NCBI GenBank assembly: GCA_035940575.1
Contig: DASZER010000045.1
Span: 1-48,151 of the forward strand
DNA from: BP-191 sp035940575
GTDB lineage: Bacteria; Actinomycetota; Actinomycetes; BP-191
Direction of reading: 5' to 3'
Length of the DNA: 48,151 nucleotides
In this document: positions 15,017 through 23,085 of the stretch, piece by piece
Position numbering within the stretch: position 1 is the first letter of the stretch
Layout of the letters: every line of letters begins with the position of its first letter
Position numbers and translations under genes: made by a program
The notes under the pieces: generated by a model
The model's input: the letters and a program-made list of their open reading frames with translations, nothing else
The model's database searches: none
Told to the model about the DNA's origin: nothing

Positions 15017-15672
15017 GGGGCCACCATTCGTACGGTCTCGCCGGCTACGTCACCGAGCGCGTACCCGCGTACGGACAGCGCACGCAGCGACGCGGGGGTG
15101 AACCTCCCCGACGTCAGCAGGGCGCGTACGACCGCGCCCTTCACGGCCTTGGAGTCGTACGACACCACGCGGCCCGCGCGCTCGACGCGCAGCGACCACC
15201 GTCGCGGGCCGGGCGCGAGGCGTACGGCGGCGGCGTGGTCGGTGGGCAGCAGGTTCCAGACGGGACGGCCCGCCGCGAGCGACTCGACGACGGCGGGCAG
15301 CCGCGCGCGCCAGTACGCCGCGACCGTCGTGCCGTCCGCGAGGCGGTCGGCGTACGTCAGCGGGTCCAGCCCGACCGGCTCCCCCGCCGCGAGGAGGCCG
15401 TGCGTCGGCGACACCACGACGACCGACTCCAGCAGCCGCCGCCGCGCCGCGACCGGCAGCGTCGAGGGGTCGAGCCACTCCCAGACGACGCCGGTGTAGC
15501 GCTCGTACGCGGGCAGCAGCGCCTGCCCGGGACGGGTGCCGGCCGAGCGCCACAGCGCGCGGCGCCACGCCGTCACCTCCGGCGCGATCGGCTCGCCCGG
15601 CGCGGCCGCGCCGCCGGGCGCGACGCGCTCCGACGTCGGCACGAGGATCAACGGCGCCGCCACCCGCCGCAC
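15013..15672 (-). CDS. YaaA-like protein (DUF328/UPF0246, peroxide-stress family)
   Basis: A 219-residue protein with the DUF328 layout: ILVPTSER near the start, GQALLPAYERYTGVVWEWLD, VVVVSPTHGLLAAGEP, TVAAYWRARLP, PVWNLLPTDHAAAV and a basic SYDSKAVKGAVVRALL end. YaaA of E. coli lowers free iron during peroxide stress and binds DNA, but diverged actinobacterial members are untested. The start is GTG 15672, and a second in-frame GTG at 15663 is possible. The TGA overlaps the GTG of the CoA-binding gene (15013-15016), making this the first gene of a three-gene operon. About 50 bp separate it from the divergent membrane protein. Confidence 0.75.
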   Translation of the reverse strand: MRRVAAPLILVPTSERVAPGGAAAPGEPIAPEVTAWRRALWRSAGTRPGQALLPAYERYTGVVWEWLDPSTLPVAARRRLLESVVVVSPTHGLLAAGEPVGLDPLTYADRLADGTTVAAYWRARLPAVVESLAAGRPVWNLLPTDHAAAVRLAPGPRRWSLRVERAGRVVSYDSKAVKGAVVRALLTSGRFTPASLRALSVRGYALGDVAGETVRMVAP

Positions 15673-15723
15673 GCTAGATCACGCGGCTAGTCTGCGCGGC
15701 ACCGAGCGCGAACGGGGGCACCC

Positions 15724-16248
15724 ATGGCCGTCAGCCGCAAGGTCGCGTTCGTCGGCGGCCTCGCCGCCAGCACCGCCGCGCTCGTGTGGATGGAGTCGCT
15801 GCCCCACGGCGCGATCCTGCGGTTCGAGCTCGCGGCCACGCGCGGCACCGCCGGCGCCGTCCTGCACGACTGGACGCGGCTCGACCTCGCCGACGACTAC
15901 GTGCGGCGCGACTTCGCGTACCTGGCGACGTACTGGCTGCCGCCGTTCGCCGCGGCGGGCTGGGCGGCGAGCCGCCACGCCGCCCGCGGGCGCCACGCGT
16001 GGGCGCGGCGGGGGCGATGGGTCGCGGCGCTGCCGGTCTGCGCCGCCGGGCTCGACGCGGTCGAGAACGCGTTCCTGCTCCGGCAGGTCGCGGAGGCGCA
16101 GCGGGTCGGCCCGCTGGTCTACGGCGCCACGGGCCCGGCGCACCTCGCGCCGCTCGCCGCGGTGGCGGCCGCGTCGAAGTTCCTCCTCCTGCTGCTCGTC
16201 GTCGCCTACGTCGCGGGCGCGCTCGTGCCGCCGGGGCGCGCGTCCTAG
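15724..16248 (+). CDS. Small integral membrane protein of unknown function
   Basis: A 174-residue protein with about four hydrophobic segments: 7-22, 63-80, 101-115 and 145-168 approximately. Between them are charged loops, including a basic RHAARGRHAWARRGR loop. No enzyme motif was recognised. The ATG at 15724 is preceded by GGGGGC. The stop overlaps the stop of the convergent DUF6916-like gene in one CTAG (16245-16248). Nothing in the context assigns a role. Confidence 0.75.
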   Translation: MAVSRKVAFVGGLAASTAALVWMESLPHGAILRFELAATRGTAGAVLHDWTRLDLADDYVRRDFAYLATYWLPPFAAAGWAASRHAARGRHAWARRGRWVAALPVCAAGLDAVENAFLLRQVAEAQRVGPLVYGATGPAHLAPLAAVAAASKFLLLLLVVAYVAGALVPPGRAS

Positions 16249-16637
16249 CGCGCGTCGACCACGACCTCGTACTGGCTGCCGTTGCCGACCGGCGCGACGA
16301 ACAGCTCGGTCGCGGCGATGCGCGGGTGCCGCAGCTCGAAGATGCCGCCCTGCGGCCTGCTGCTGACGCTGAACAGCAGCCGGAACTTCCGGTCGTGCCC
16401 GCGCGGGCCCGCCGCCAGGTCGGAGACCTGGAGCAGCGTCGCGGGGTGCACCGCGCCGTCGGCCGAGACCAGCGCGAAGCCGGTCCTCAGGTGCGGCGTG
16501 AACGACGAGCGGCGCAGGCCGTTCGCGGTACCGGAGGGGAGAGACAGAGCCTCGCCGGCCACCCCGAGCGGGGCGGCCGCCGCGGCGAGCAGCACGCAGC
16601 CCCGCAGGAAGTTGCGGCGTGACGACGACGTGGCCAT
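16245..16637 (-). CDS. Tat-exported DUF6916-like protein, last gene of cassette 1
   Basis: A 130-residue protein with a twin-arginine signal (SSSRRNFLRG, then a hydrophobic Ala/Leu stretch to about residue 33) and a domain of about 90 residues. The domain runs from FTPHLRTGFALV through RKFRLLFSV to TELFVAPVGNGSQYEVVVDA. The same pattern (HVGETF...PFSLLFRGP...LFLVPV...YQAVF) is seen in the 99-residue protein at 22323, and I assign both to the DUF6916 family from memory. It lies 26 bp downstream of tail-collar gene alpha-1 and is probably the last gene of that operon. Function is unknown. Export of this member, while the tail-collar proteins lack signals, is notable. Confidence 0.7.
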   Translation of the reverse strand: MATSSSRRNFLRGCVLLAAAAAPLGVAGEALSLPSGTANGLRRSSFTPHLRTGFALVSADGAVHPATLLQVSDLAAGPRGHDRKFRLLFSVSSRPQGGIFELRHPRIAATELFVAPVGNGSQYEVVVDAR

Positions 16638-16663
16638 GGGAAGCCCTTCACTCTCGAGGTGGG

Positions 16664-17188
16664 TCAGGGACGCTGCGGGAAGATGCCCTGCAGGGCGATG
16701 CAGAAGTTGAGGACGAGGTACGGCATCAGGTTGTTGTGCGGCAGGTCGCCGCCGGCCGGTGCCACCGCGGTCGGGGCGAGCGGCTGGCTGGTGCCGTCCG
16801 GCGCGTGCCACACCGGCTTGCCCGTGGACCGCGCCAGCGCCGTGGTCGGCGTCGGCGAGGACACGTCGGCGGGCGTCGACGTCGCGCGCATCTGGTGGGT
16901 GTGCACCGGCATCTCCGACTGGAGCAGCGTGACGGCCTCGGCACCCCCCATCTCGCCCACGGTCCGCGACGACAGACCCGCCCCCTGGCCCCAGTGCATC
17001 GGGGCGGATCCCTGCATGTTGGGCAGCCCGAACGTCGACTGGCCGTTGCCGCCGTGCATCGTGCCGAGCAGCGAGAACAGCGCGGTGTTCTGCGAGATCG
17101 GCATGAGCTGCCCGTCGCAGAACGCCCATCCGACCGGCGCGAAGTTGAGCGGGAAGATCCGGATCTCGCCCGTGAACTGGTCCGTCAT
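16664..17188 (-). CDS. Tail-collar / microcystin-dependent-protein-like protein, alpha copy 1
   Basis: A 174-residue protein with the phage tail-collar domain at residues about 5-60 (GEIRIFPLNFAPVGWAFCDG, SLLGTMHGGNGQSTFGLPN), a His-rich loop (MPVHTHQ) and the conserved end LPHNNLMPYLVLNFCIALQG. There is no signal peptide. The family includes MdpB-type proteins and phage tail fibre tips, often called 'tail fiber protein' outside phages. It is closest in this window to the protein at 23082: both carry ATSTPADVSSPTPTTALAR and LPHNNLMPY. The ribosome site TAGGAG is fused to the stop of the beta gene 10 bases upstream. With no other phage genes present, a prophage origin is unsupported. Confidence 0.9.
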   Translation of the reverse strand: MTDQFTGEIRIFPLNFAPVGWAFCDGQLMPISQNTALFSLLGTMHGGNGQSTFGLPNMQGSAPMHWGQGAGLSSRTVGEMGGAEAVTLLQSEMPVHTHQMRATSTPADVSSPTPTTALARSTGKPVWHAPDGTSQPLAPTAVAPAGGDLPHNNLMPYLVLNFCIALQGIFPQRP

Positions 17189-17198
17189 CGACGCTCTC

Positions 17199-17702
17199 CT
17201 AGGTCGGGTTCGGGAACTCGCCGTAGAGCGAGATGATGAAAGTGACCACGTAGTACGGGTGCATGTTGTCGTGCGGCTGGCTGCCGCCCGTCGGCGCGAG
17301 CGACTGCGGCGCCAGGGCGACGTTCGCGGAGTCCTCGGTGTAGAGCTGCACCGTGCCGCTCTGCGCCGGCAGGTTCCCGCCCGGCGTCGGCTGGTTGGCC
17401 AGCGCCGTCGACGCGAGGAACGCGTGCGTGTGGTTCGGCATCTGGGTGCTGGTCAGCGTCACCTCCTCGGTGCCGGCCATCTCACCGATGACGTGCGGGC
17501 CGTTGGCGTTCTTGTGCATCGGGATGCGCGACTGGAGGTTCGGGAGCGCGAAGGTCGACTCCCCGTCACCGCCGTACGTCGTGCCGATGATGGTGAACAG
17601 CGTTTCGTTCTCGGAGATGGCCAGGAGCTGCCCGTTGCACTTCTCCCAGCCCACCGGTGCCCAGTTGGTGCCCATGAGCCTGATCTCGCCGACGTACGGC
17701 AT
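17199..17702 (-). CDS. Tail-collar protein, beta copy 1
   Basis: A 167-residue tail-collar protein: GEIRLMGTNWAPVGWEKCNGQLLAISEN, then TIIGTTYGGDGESTFALPNLQ, MPNHTHAFLAST, ANQPTPGGN and the end QPHDNMHPYYVVTFIISLYGEFP. Its partner is the protein at 23618, which shares GTTYGGDGxxTFALPNL, HAFLA(S/T)T and QPHDNMHP. It is the middle of three tightly spaced genes. The preceding stop, TAG, is the first part of its own ribosome site (TAGGAG), with 10 bases between genes. No signal peptide or membrane segment is visible. Confidence 0.9.
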   Translation of the reverse strand: MPYVGEIRLMGTNWAPVGWEKCNGQLLAISENETLFTIIGTTYGGDGESTFALPNLQSRIPMHKNANGPHVIGEMAGTEEVTLTSTQMPNHTHAFLASTALANQPTPGGNLPAQSGTVQLYTEDSANVALAPQSLAPTGGSQPHDNMHPYYVVTFIISLYGEFPNPT

Positions 17703-17712
17703 TCCACGTCTC

Positions 17713-18225
17713 CTAGCTGTGCGTCGGGAAGTAGCCGGTCAGCGCGATGCAGAAGTTGAGCACCAGGTACGGCGACATGTTGTTGTGCGGCTGGCTGCCG
17801 CCGACGGCCAGGAGCGTGTCCGGCGCGATCGCCGTGAGCGGGCCCAGCGACGAGTACGCGTTGAGGTTCGCGTTGCCGAGGACCTTGGTGGCGTCCGGGA
17901 TGTTCGAGCTGTTCGCGTCGGCGGTCTGCGTGCTCGTGACGGAGTGCGTGTGCGTCGGGAGCTGCGCGACCGACAGCGTCACCGCCTCCGAGCCGCCGGT
18001 CTGGCCGAGGTTGAACGCCTGGAACTGCTCGTGCACCGGCACCCTGCCCTGGAGGTTGGGCAGCGCGAACGTCGTCTGGCCGTTGCCTCCGTAGGTCGTG
18101 CCGAGCAGCGAGAACAGCGCCTGGTTCTGGGCGATCGGCAGGAGCTGGCCGTTGCACGCCGCCCACCCCGAGGGGACGAAGTTGAACGACATGATCCGGA
18201 TCTCCGCTAGGTACGGGGTGCCCAT
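17713..18225 (-). CDS. Tail-collar protein, gamma copy 1
   Basis: A 170-residue tail-collar protein: AEIRIMSFNFVPSGWAACNGQLLPIAQN, SLLGTTYGGNGQTTFALPNLQ, LPTHTHSVTSTQ, NLNAYSSLGP and QPHNNMSPYLVLNFCIALTGYFP. Its partner is the protein at 24130, with the shared GGNGQTTFALPxL, (G/N)LNAY and NMSPYLVL. It is first of the three collar genes and begins 43 bp after the stop of giant protein 1, with GAGGAG upstream of the ATG. No terminator is visible in that gap, so read-through from the giant gene is likely. Confidence 0.9.
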   Translation of the reverse strand: MGTPYLAEIRIMSFNFVPSGWAACNGQLLPIAQNQALFSLLGTTYGGNGQTTFALPNLQGRVPVHEQFQAFNLGQTGGSEAVTLSVAQLPTHTHSVTSTQTADANSSNIPDATKVLGNANLNAYSSLGPLTAIAPDTLLAVGGSQPHNNMSPYLVLNFCIALTGYFPTHS

Positions 18226-18268
18226 GCTGGCTGCTCCTCGTCGGACGGTAGGGGCGGGTTGTCTCGGG

Positions 18269-21200
18269 TCACGGCGCCGCGCACGCGGCGCCCCCCGCGA
18301 ATCCCGGGCTTGAGGAAACCACCGCGGCCGCGTCGGTGATCGTGTTTTGGGCGATCTCGAACGCCGTCACGGAACTTGTGCTAGTCGCGGCGCCGGAGTA
18401 GCCGGGGAGGCGGAACGTCGTGCCCACCATGCGGTTGCGGACGCGGACGTCCTGGAGCGGCGACGACACCGTGTTGCCCTTGATGTCGGCGCACACCGCG
18501 GTCGTGTCGGTGGAGATGGTGCCGGAGTCCACCTGCACGCCCTGGAGGCCGCTGGCGCCGAGCGTGACGGTGTTGCCTGCGATCGTGGCGTCGAGCGTCG
18601 ACGAGCCGTTGCCCGCCGAGGCGAGGATGCCCTGGTGGCCGACCGCGGTCACGGTGTTGCCCGTGACCTCGACCCGGTGCCCGCCCGCGCCCTCGCCGTG
18701 CACCCAGATGCCGGGCGCGTTGGCGGAGTCGCCGTTGGAGACCGTGAGGTTGCGGATCGCGCCCGCCAGCGCGGCGCCGCCGGTGCCCGTGGCGCCGGTG
18801 CCCTTGTAGACGTTCACGGGGACGCCGCAGGCGGCGCAGCCGGTGACGGTGCCGCCGTCCACGGTGTACGCAAGCCCACCGGTGCCGTTCGACACGACGT
18901 CCATGCCGACGCCGCCGTTCATGACGACCGTGCTGCCGTTGACGGTGGCGGTGGTCCTCGCCGAGGACAGGGCGTAGACGGCGAGCGCGTCCATGCGGTT
19001 GCGGAGGTACGAGCTGCCGCTCGAGGTGAACGTCATCGCGGCGCTGCCGTCCGCCTCGACGAGCAGGCCGTGGCCGCCCGTCGTGGCGCCGTTGTCGCGG
19101 AAGACCGAGTCGGTGACGGTCAGGGCGGCGGTGCCGGAGGAGCCGAACACCCGCGCGTTGTCGCCTGCCGAGCCGGAGACGGTGACGCGCGTGAGCGTCG
19201 CGGTGCCGGTGCCGTTGGCGAGCGAGATGCCGTGCGTGCCGCTGCCGGACACCGTGACGTCGGTCAGCGACACGTCGCCCGCCATCGAGCCGAACACGCC
19301 CTCGCCGCCGGAGCCCGAGACCGCGAGGCCGGAGAGCGACACGCCCTTCACCGACGTCAGGCTGACGCCCGTGCCGGTCGAGCCGGCGATGGTCCCGCCG
19401 CCGGCGGAGAACGAGCCGGGCGACGTCGTGTTGACGGTGCTCAGCCGGATGCCCTCGGGGGCGCCGGTCGCGGAGACGCCGGTCAGGGCGAACGTGCTGC
19501 CCTGCGAGCCGGTCACGTCGACCGCGCGTGCGTTCGTCGTGGTGACCGCGACCTCGGCGACGGTGACGCCGTCGTCGCCGACGCCGACGAGGCCGGCGGT
19601 GCCGCTCGGCGGCGCGACGTCGAGCCCGCGGACGACGCTGCCGTCGGCCAGCGCTACGCCGCCGACAACGGTCGGCCTCGTGCCGTTGACCGAAGGCCGC
19701 GCGACCGTGCCTGCGGGCGGCGCGATGCCGAACACCGCGTCGAACGACGCGCCGCTCACGCCCTGCCCGACGAGCCAGCCGTTGGCCGGCTGGCTGATGC
19801 CGCCGGTGACCGTGCCGCTCGCGACGAACACGCGCGAGCCCGGCGCGGCGGCCGCCGTGGCGGCCGAGGTGAGCGTCCTGAACGGGTCCGTGAGCGTGCC
19901 GGTGCCGGGCCCGGCGACGGAGCCGTCGACGAACCAGATCACCGGGCCCTGCACCGACACCGTGACCGTCGCGGGGGCGCTCGTCGCGCCCGGCGCCGGC
20001 TGGCCGGAGTCGGTGACGGTGTACGCGAGCGTCACGGTCCCCGTGAACCCGGCCGGCGTGGCCAGGTCGAACGAGCCCGCGGCCGAGTCGACGGCGGAGA
20101 CGACGCAGCCCGAGCAGGACAGCGGCGTCACCGAGGCGAGCGTGAACGACGGCGTGTACGTCGCGCCGGCGTCCGCCGCGTCGGTCGCGCCGTCCAGCAG
20201 CCCGCTCACCGTCAGGGCCATGTTCGCCTGCGCGGTGTACGCGTGGGCCGCCGCCGCGGGCGCGTCGTTGACGGGCGTCACCGTGATGGTGAACGTCTGC
20301 GGGTCGCTGGTGTCGTCGCCGCCGTTCGCGGTGCCGCCGTCGTCGGAGAGCGTGACGGTGACGGTCGCGGTGCCGTACGCGTTGGGGTTGGCGCGGTAGG
20401 TCAGCGTGCCGTCGGGCGACACCGCAGGCGCCGTCTGGAACAGCGCCGCGTTGTCGTCGGTGGTCGTGAACGTCAGGGTCTGGCCGGCCTCGCCGGGGCC
20501 GCCCGCGCTGATCGCGGTGGCCCAGCCGGGGACGGTCCGCAGCCCCGCGTCCTCGGCGACCGTCTGGTCGGGCCCTGCCGTGAACGACGGCGCGTCGTTC
20601 ACCGCGAGGACCGTCACCGCGACGGTGTCGGTGTCGGTGAGCGCGCCGCCCGCGCCGGTGTGGCCGAGGTCGGACGTCGCCATGGTCAGCGTCGTGGTGC
20701 CGGAGAAGCCGCTGTCGGGCACGAGCGTCGCGGCGTCGAGCGCGGCGTCGAGCGCGGAGAGCGGGCCCGTGACCGTGACGTCGCCCGTGCCGTTGCCGGT
20801 GACGGCGACGCCGCCGGTGCCGACCGTCACCGAGGCGCCGGCGACCGTGAGCCTGGTCCGTACGTCGGACCCGCCCGCGTCGACGTCGGCGACGGCGAGC
20901 GCGCCCTGGCCGAACGCGTACGGCGTCTCCTCCTCGGCGCCGACCGAGGCGGGCGCGGTGTTGACCGGGGCGTCGTTCACCGCGGTCACCGCGAGGGTCA
21001 CGGTGGCGGCCGAGGCGGACGCCTGGATGCCGTCGTGCGCGCGGTAGGTGAACGAGTCCGCGCCGGCGTAGTCGTCGGCGGGGACGTAGGTGAACGAGCC
21101 GTCGCCGTAGAGCTGGAACGTCTCCGCGTGCGCGGGCGCGCTCTCGAGCACCGCCGTGATCGGCTGGCTCTCCGGGTCGCTGTCGTTGCCGAGGACGCCG

Positions 21201-22144
21201 GGCGCCGAGGGCGCCAGCCAGCCGTCCTCCGCGACGGAGTACGCGTCGTCGGCCGCGGTCGGGGCGGCGTTGATCGCCTCGTACCCGGTCAGCGTCGTGA
21301 GCGGCGAGGTCTGGCCGGCCGCCGACGCGATCCGCGCGACGACGGTCAGCGGCTTGCCCGGCAGGCCGGCGACCTTGGCGCCGGTCCAGCTCCCGACGAC
21401 GACCGGCGCGCTGTTCGCGGCGACCTGCCCCGACGAGAACGTGCCGGCCTGCTGCAGGAACGTCCCCGCGAGGCTCGACCACGCGGCGCTCGGCGTGAGC
21501 GGCACCGTCGCGTGGTTGCGGCCGCAGACGACCATCGTCACGGTCGCGTTGGTCTGCTCGTCCTTGTCCGGCGCCGGGCACGCGGAGCCCGCGGGGAGCC
21601 CCGCCGAGCTCACGGTCGCGTCGAGGACCTCCCACGTGTGCGCCGTCACCTGGAGCCCGGTTCCCGTGCCCTCGGCGGCGGTGAGCAGGCTCGGCTGGTC
21701 GAACTGGTTGGACCGGCTCACGGTGACGTCCCACTTGCCGACGCGGTCGGCGGTGCCCGCCGCCGTCGTCGCGGTGACCGTGAGCTGGCGCGACTGCCCG
21801 GGCATCAGGTCGTCGGCGCCGGTCTCGCCGCTGCGGAAGCGGCACCTCGGGTCGGCCTTCTGCGCGGCCCACGTGCCCGCGGTGCCGCAGGAGGTGATCG
21901 TCCAGCCGTTCGTCGGGCGCTGGATCTCGACCGCGCCGATCGACGTCTCGCTGCCGGTGTTCGTGATCGTGAAGGTGAACGCCGTGCCGGCCGTGTCGCC
22001 GAGGTACTGCGGCGCGTTCGACACCGACGCCGTCGCCGCGAACGCGGGAGCCGCGTCCGCGGTGCCCGCGAGCGCGAGCGCCACCACCACCGCCGGGAGG
22101 GCGACGAGACCCAGGACGACGGGACGGCCGCGGCGTACGCGCAT
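18269..22144 (-). CDS. Giant secreted beta-domain / beta-helix protein, cassette 1
   Basis: A 1291-residue exported protein. Residues 1 to about 36 form a signal peptide (VVLGLVALPAVVVALALAGTADAAP AFA). Residues about 37-260 are an N-terminal domain (YLGDTAGTAFTFTITNTGSETSIGAVEI) shared with the giant protein at 24847. Next come a VCBS/cadherin-like domain (DDAYSVAEDG...VLGNDSD), another beta domain (EEETPYAFG), one DQTVAEDAG...GGTANGGDDTSD repeat and a linker domain starting AYTAQANMALTVSG. From about residue 740 a parallel beta-helix region begins (GPVIWFVDGSVAG...), with Ser/Thr/Gly-rich coils. It ends GGAACAAP with no LPXTG. ATG 22144 has GGGGGAG upstream. A role in surface adhesion or display is inferred. 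It is followed by the gamma-beta-alpha collar genes. Confidence 0.88.
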   Translation of the reverse strand: MRVRRGRPVVLGLVALPAVVVALALAGTADAAPAFAATASVSNAPQYLGDTAGTAFTFTITNTGSETSIGAVEIQRPTNGWTITSCGTAGTWAAQKADPRCRFRSGETGADDLMPGQSRQLTVTATTAAGTADRVGKWDVTVSRSNQFDQPSLLTAAEGTGTGLQVTAHTWEVLDATVSSAGLPAGSACPAPDKDEQTNATVTMVVCGRNHATVPLTPSAAWSSLAGTFLQQAGTFSSGQVAANSAPVVVGSWTGAKVAGLPGKPLTVVARIASAAGQTSPLTTLTGYEAINAAPTAADDAYSVAEDGWLAPSAPGVLGNDSDPESQPITAVLESAPAHAETFQLYGDGSFTYVPADDYAGADSFTYRAHDGIQASASAATVTLAVTAVNDAPVNTAPASVGAEEETPYAFGQGALAVADVDAGGSDVRTRLTVAGASVTVGTGGVAVTGNGTGDVTVTGPLSALDAALDAATLVPDSGFSGTTTLTMATSDLGHTGAGGALTDTDTVAVTVLAVNDAPSFTAGPDQTVAEDAGLRTVPGWATAISAGGPGEAGQTLTFTTTDDNAALFQTAPAVSPDGTLTYRANPNAYGTATVTVTLSDDGGTANGGDDTSDPQTFTITVTPVNDAPAAAAHAYTAQANMALTVSGLLDGATDAADAGATYTPSFTLASVTPLSCSGCVVSAVDSAAGSFDLATPAGFTGTVTLAYTVTDSGQPAPGATSAPATVTVSVQGPVIWFVDGSVAGPGTGTLTDPFRTLTSAATAAAAPGSRVFVASGTVTGGISQPANGWLVGQGVSGASFDAVFGIAPPAGTVARPSVNGTRPTVVGGVALADGSVVRGLDVAPPSGTAGLVGVGDDGVTVAEVAVTTTNARAVDVTGSQGSTFALTGVSATGAPEGIRLSTVNTTSPGSFSAGGGTIAGSTGTGVSLTSVKGVSLSGLAVSGSGGEGVFGSMAGDVSLTDVTVSGSGTHGISLANGTGTATLTRVTVSGSAGDNARVFGSSGTAALTVTDSVFRDNGATTGGHGLLVEADGSAAMTFTSSGSSYLRNRMDALAVYALSSARTTATVNGSTVVMNGGVGMDVVSNGTGGLAYTVDGGTVTGCAACGVPVNVYKGTGATGTGGAALAGAIRNLTVSNGDSANAPGIWVHGEGAGGHRVEVTGNTVTAVGHQGILASAGNGSSTLDATIAGNTVTLGASGLQGVQVDSGTISTDTTAVCADIKGNTVSSPLQDVRVRNRMVGTTFRLPGYSGAATSTSSVTAFEIAQNTITDAAAVVSSSPGFAGGAACAAP

Positions 22145-22322
22145 GACTCCCCCTTCAGGTGCACGTCGCGGGCGCGGCGTGCGGGGCGCAGCCTGCTCCC
22201 GCGCCGGTGCCGTGTCACCGGTTTCGGAGAAGTCCCTGCGAAGTTGGTCAGTACGGCCTACGCCGGGTGAGGCCGTAGGTCCCGGGTCGTGCACGGCGGG
22301 CACTCGCGTAGATTCCAGCGCC

Positions 22323-22622
22323 ATGGACCTGGCAGACCTGACGTACGACACGTTCGCCGGCCACGTCGGCGAGACGTTCCGCGACGGCGAGACCGGAGCG
22401 GACCTGGAGCTGGTGAGCGTCACCGACGCGACGGAGGCGCTGCGCAACGTGCCCGAGGGGCAGCGGGCGCCGTTCTCGCTGCTGTTCCGCGGGCCGGCGA
22501 CCGACCTGCTCCCGCAGTCGATCCGCGCCCTGACGCACGACGGCCTCGGCGCGCTCGACATCTTCCTCGTGCCGGTGGCGCAGGACCCCGACGGCTACCA
22601 GTACCAGGCCGTCTTCAGCTAG
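22323..22622 (+). CDS. DUF6916-like small protein between the two cassettes
   Basis: A 99-residue protein without signal or membrane segment: FAGHVGETFRDGETGADLELVSV, then PFSLLFRGPATDLLPQSIRAL and LGALDIFLVPVAQDPDGYQYQAVF. This matches my memory of DUF6916 and the C-terminal domain of the Tat protein at 16245. It is divergent from giant protein 1 (178 bp between starts). Its 3' end overlaps the GNAT gene of cassette 2 by 8 bases on the opposite strand. The recurring neighbourhood with tail-collar genes suggests a shared process, which is inference. Confidence 0.75.
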   Translation: MDLADLTYDTFAGHVGETFRDGETGADLELVSVTDATEALRNVPEGQRAPFSLLFRGPATDLLPQSIRALTHDGLGALDIFLVPVAQDPDGYQYQAVFS

Positions 22623-23085
22623 GCGTCCACTCCATCCGGAGGTAGACGCCCGCCTCCTCGACGGGGACGAACCCGAGCCGGTCGTACAGCGTGCGCGCGC
22701 GGTTCATGAGCTCGACGTGGATGACGACCGTGCGGCCGGTCTCACGCGCCTCGTCGAGCACCGCGGCGAGCAGCGTGCCGCCGATGCCGCGGCCGCGGAA
22801 CGCCGGAAGCACCGCGATGTCGACGACCCGGATCTCCTCCGACGAGCGGTCCACGTACAGCCGTCCGGCGTCGGCGCCGTCCACCACGACCACGGAGAAG
22901 TCCGCGTCCGGGTAGACCTCCCTGTAGTACGACCGCTGCGCCTCGAACTGCATCGAGACGAACGCGGCCTTCTGCTCGTCGGACCAGGGGACGCGCGCCA
23001 TCTCCTCCTCCCTCGTGGAGGCGTAGATGGCGCGCGAGAGCCCCTCGTCCTCGGCCGTCTCCGGCCTCAGAGCGACCTCCGTCAC
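22615..23085 (-). CDS. GNAT-family N-acetyltransferase coupled to collar gene alpha-2
   Basis: A 156-residue acetyltransferase. The sequence begins VALRPETAEDEGLSRAIYAS and contains the acetyl-CoA motif VDIAVLPAFRGRGIGGTLLAAVLDEA (RGRGIG loop), then VELMNRARTLYDRLGFVPV. Its GTG start overlaps the TGA of collar gene alpha-2 (GTGA, 23082-23085), so it is translated from the same message as the three tail-collar proteins. A possible role is acetylation of a cassette product, which is speculation. It is unlike the short GNAT at 14202 apart from family motifs. Cassette 1 has no GNAT, its corresponding slot being held by the DUF6916-like gene. Confidence 0.9.
   Translation of the reverse strand: MTEVALRPETAEDEGLSRAIYASTREEEMARVPWSDEQKAAFVSMQFEAQRSYYREVYPDADFSVVVVDGADAGRLYVDRSSEEIRVVDIAVLPAFRGRGIGGTLLAAVLDEARETGRTVVIHVELMNRARTLYDRLGFVPVEEAGVYLRMEWTPS

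Noticed and set aside
18347..22270. Long plus-strand open frame antisense to giant protein 1
   Set aside because: Same reason: Arg/Gly/Ala-biased translation without family motifs. The minus-strand frame has a signal peptide, ribosome site and homology to giant protein 2.
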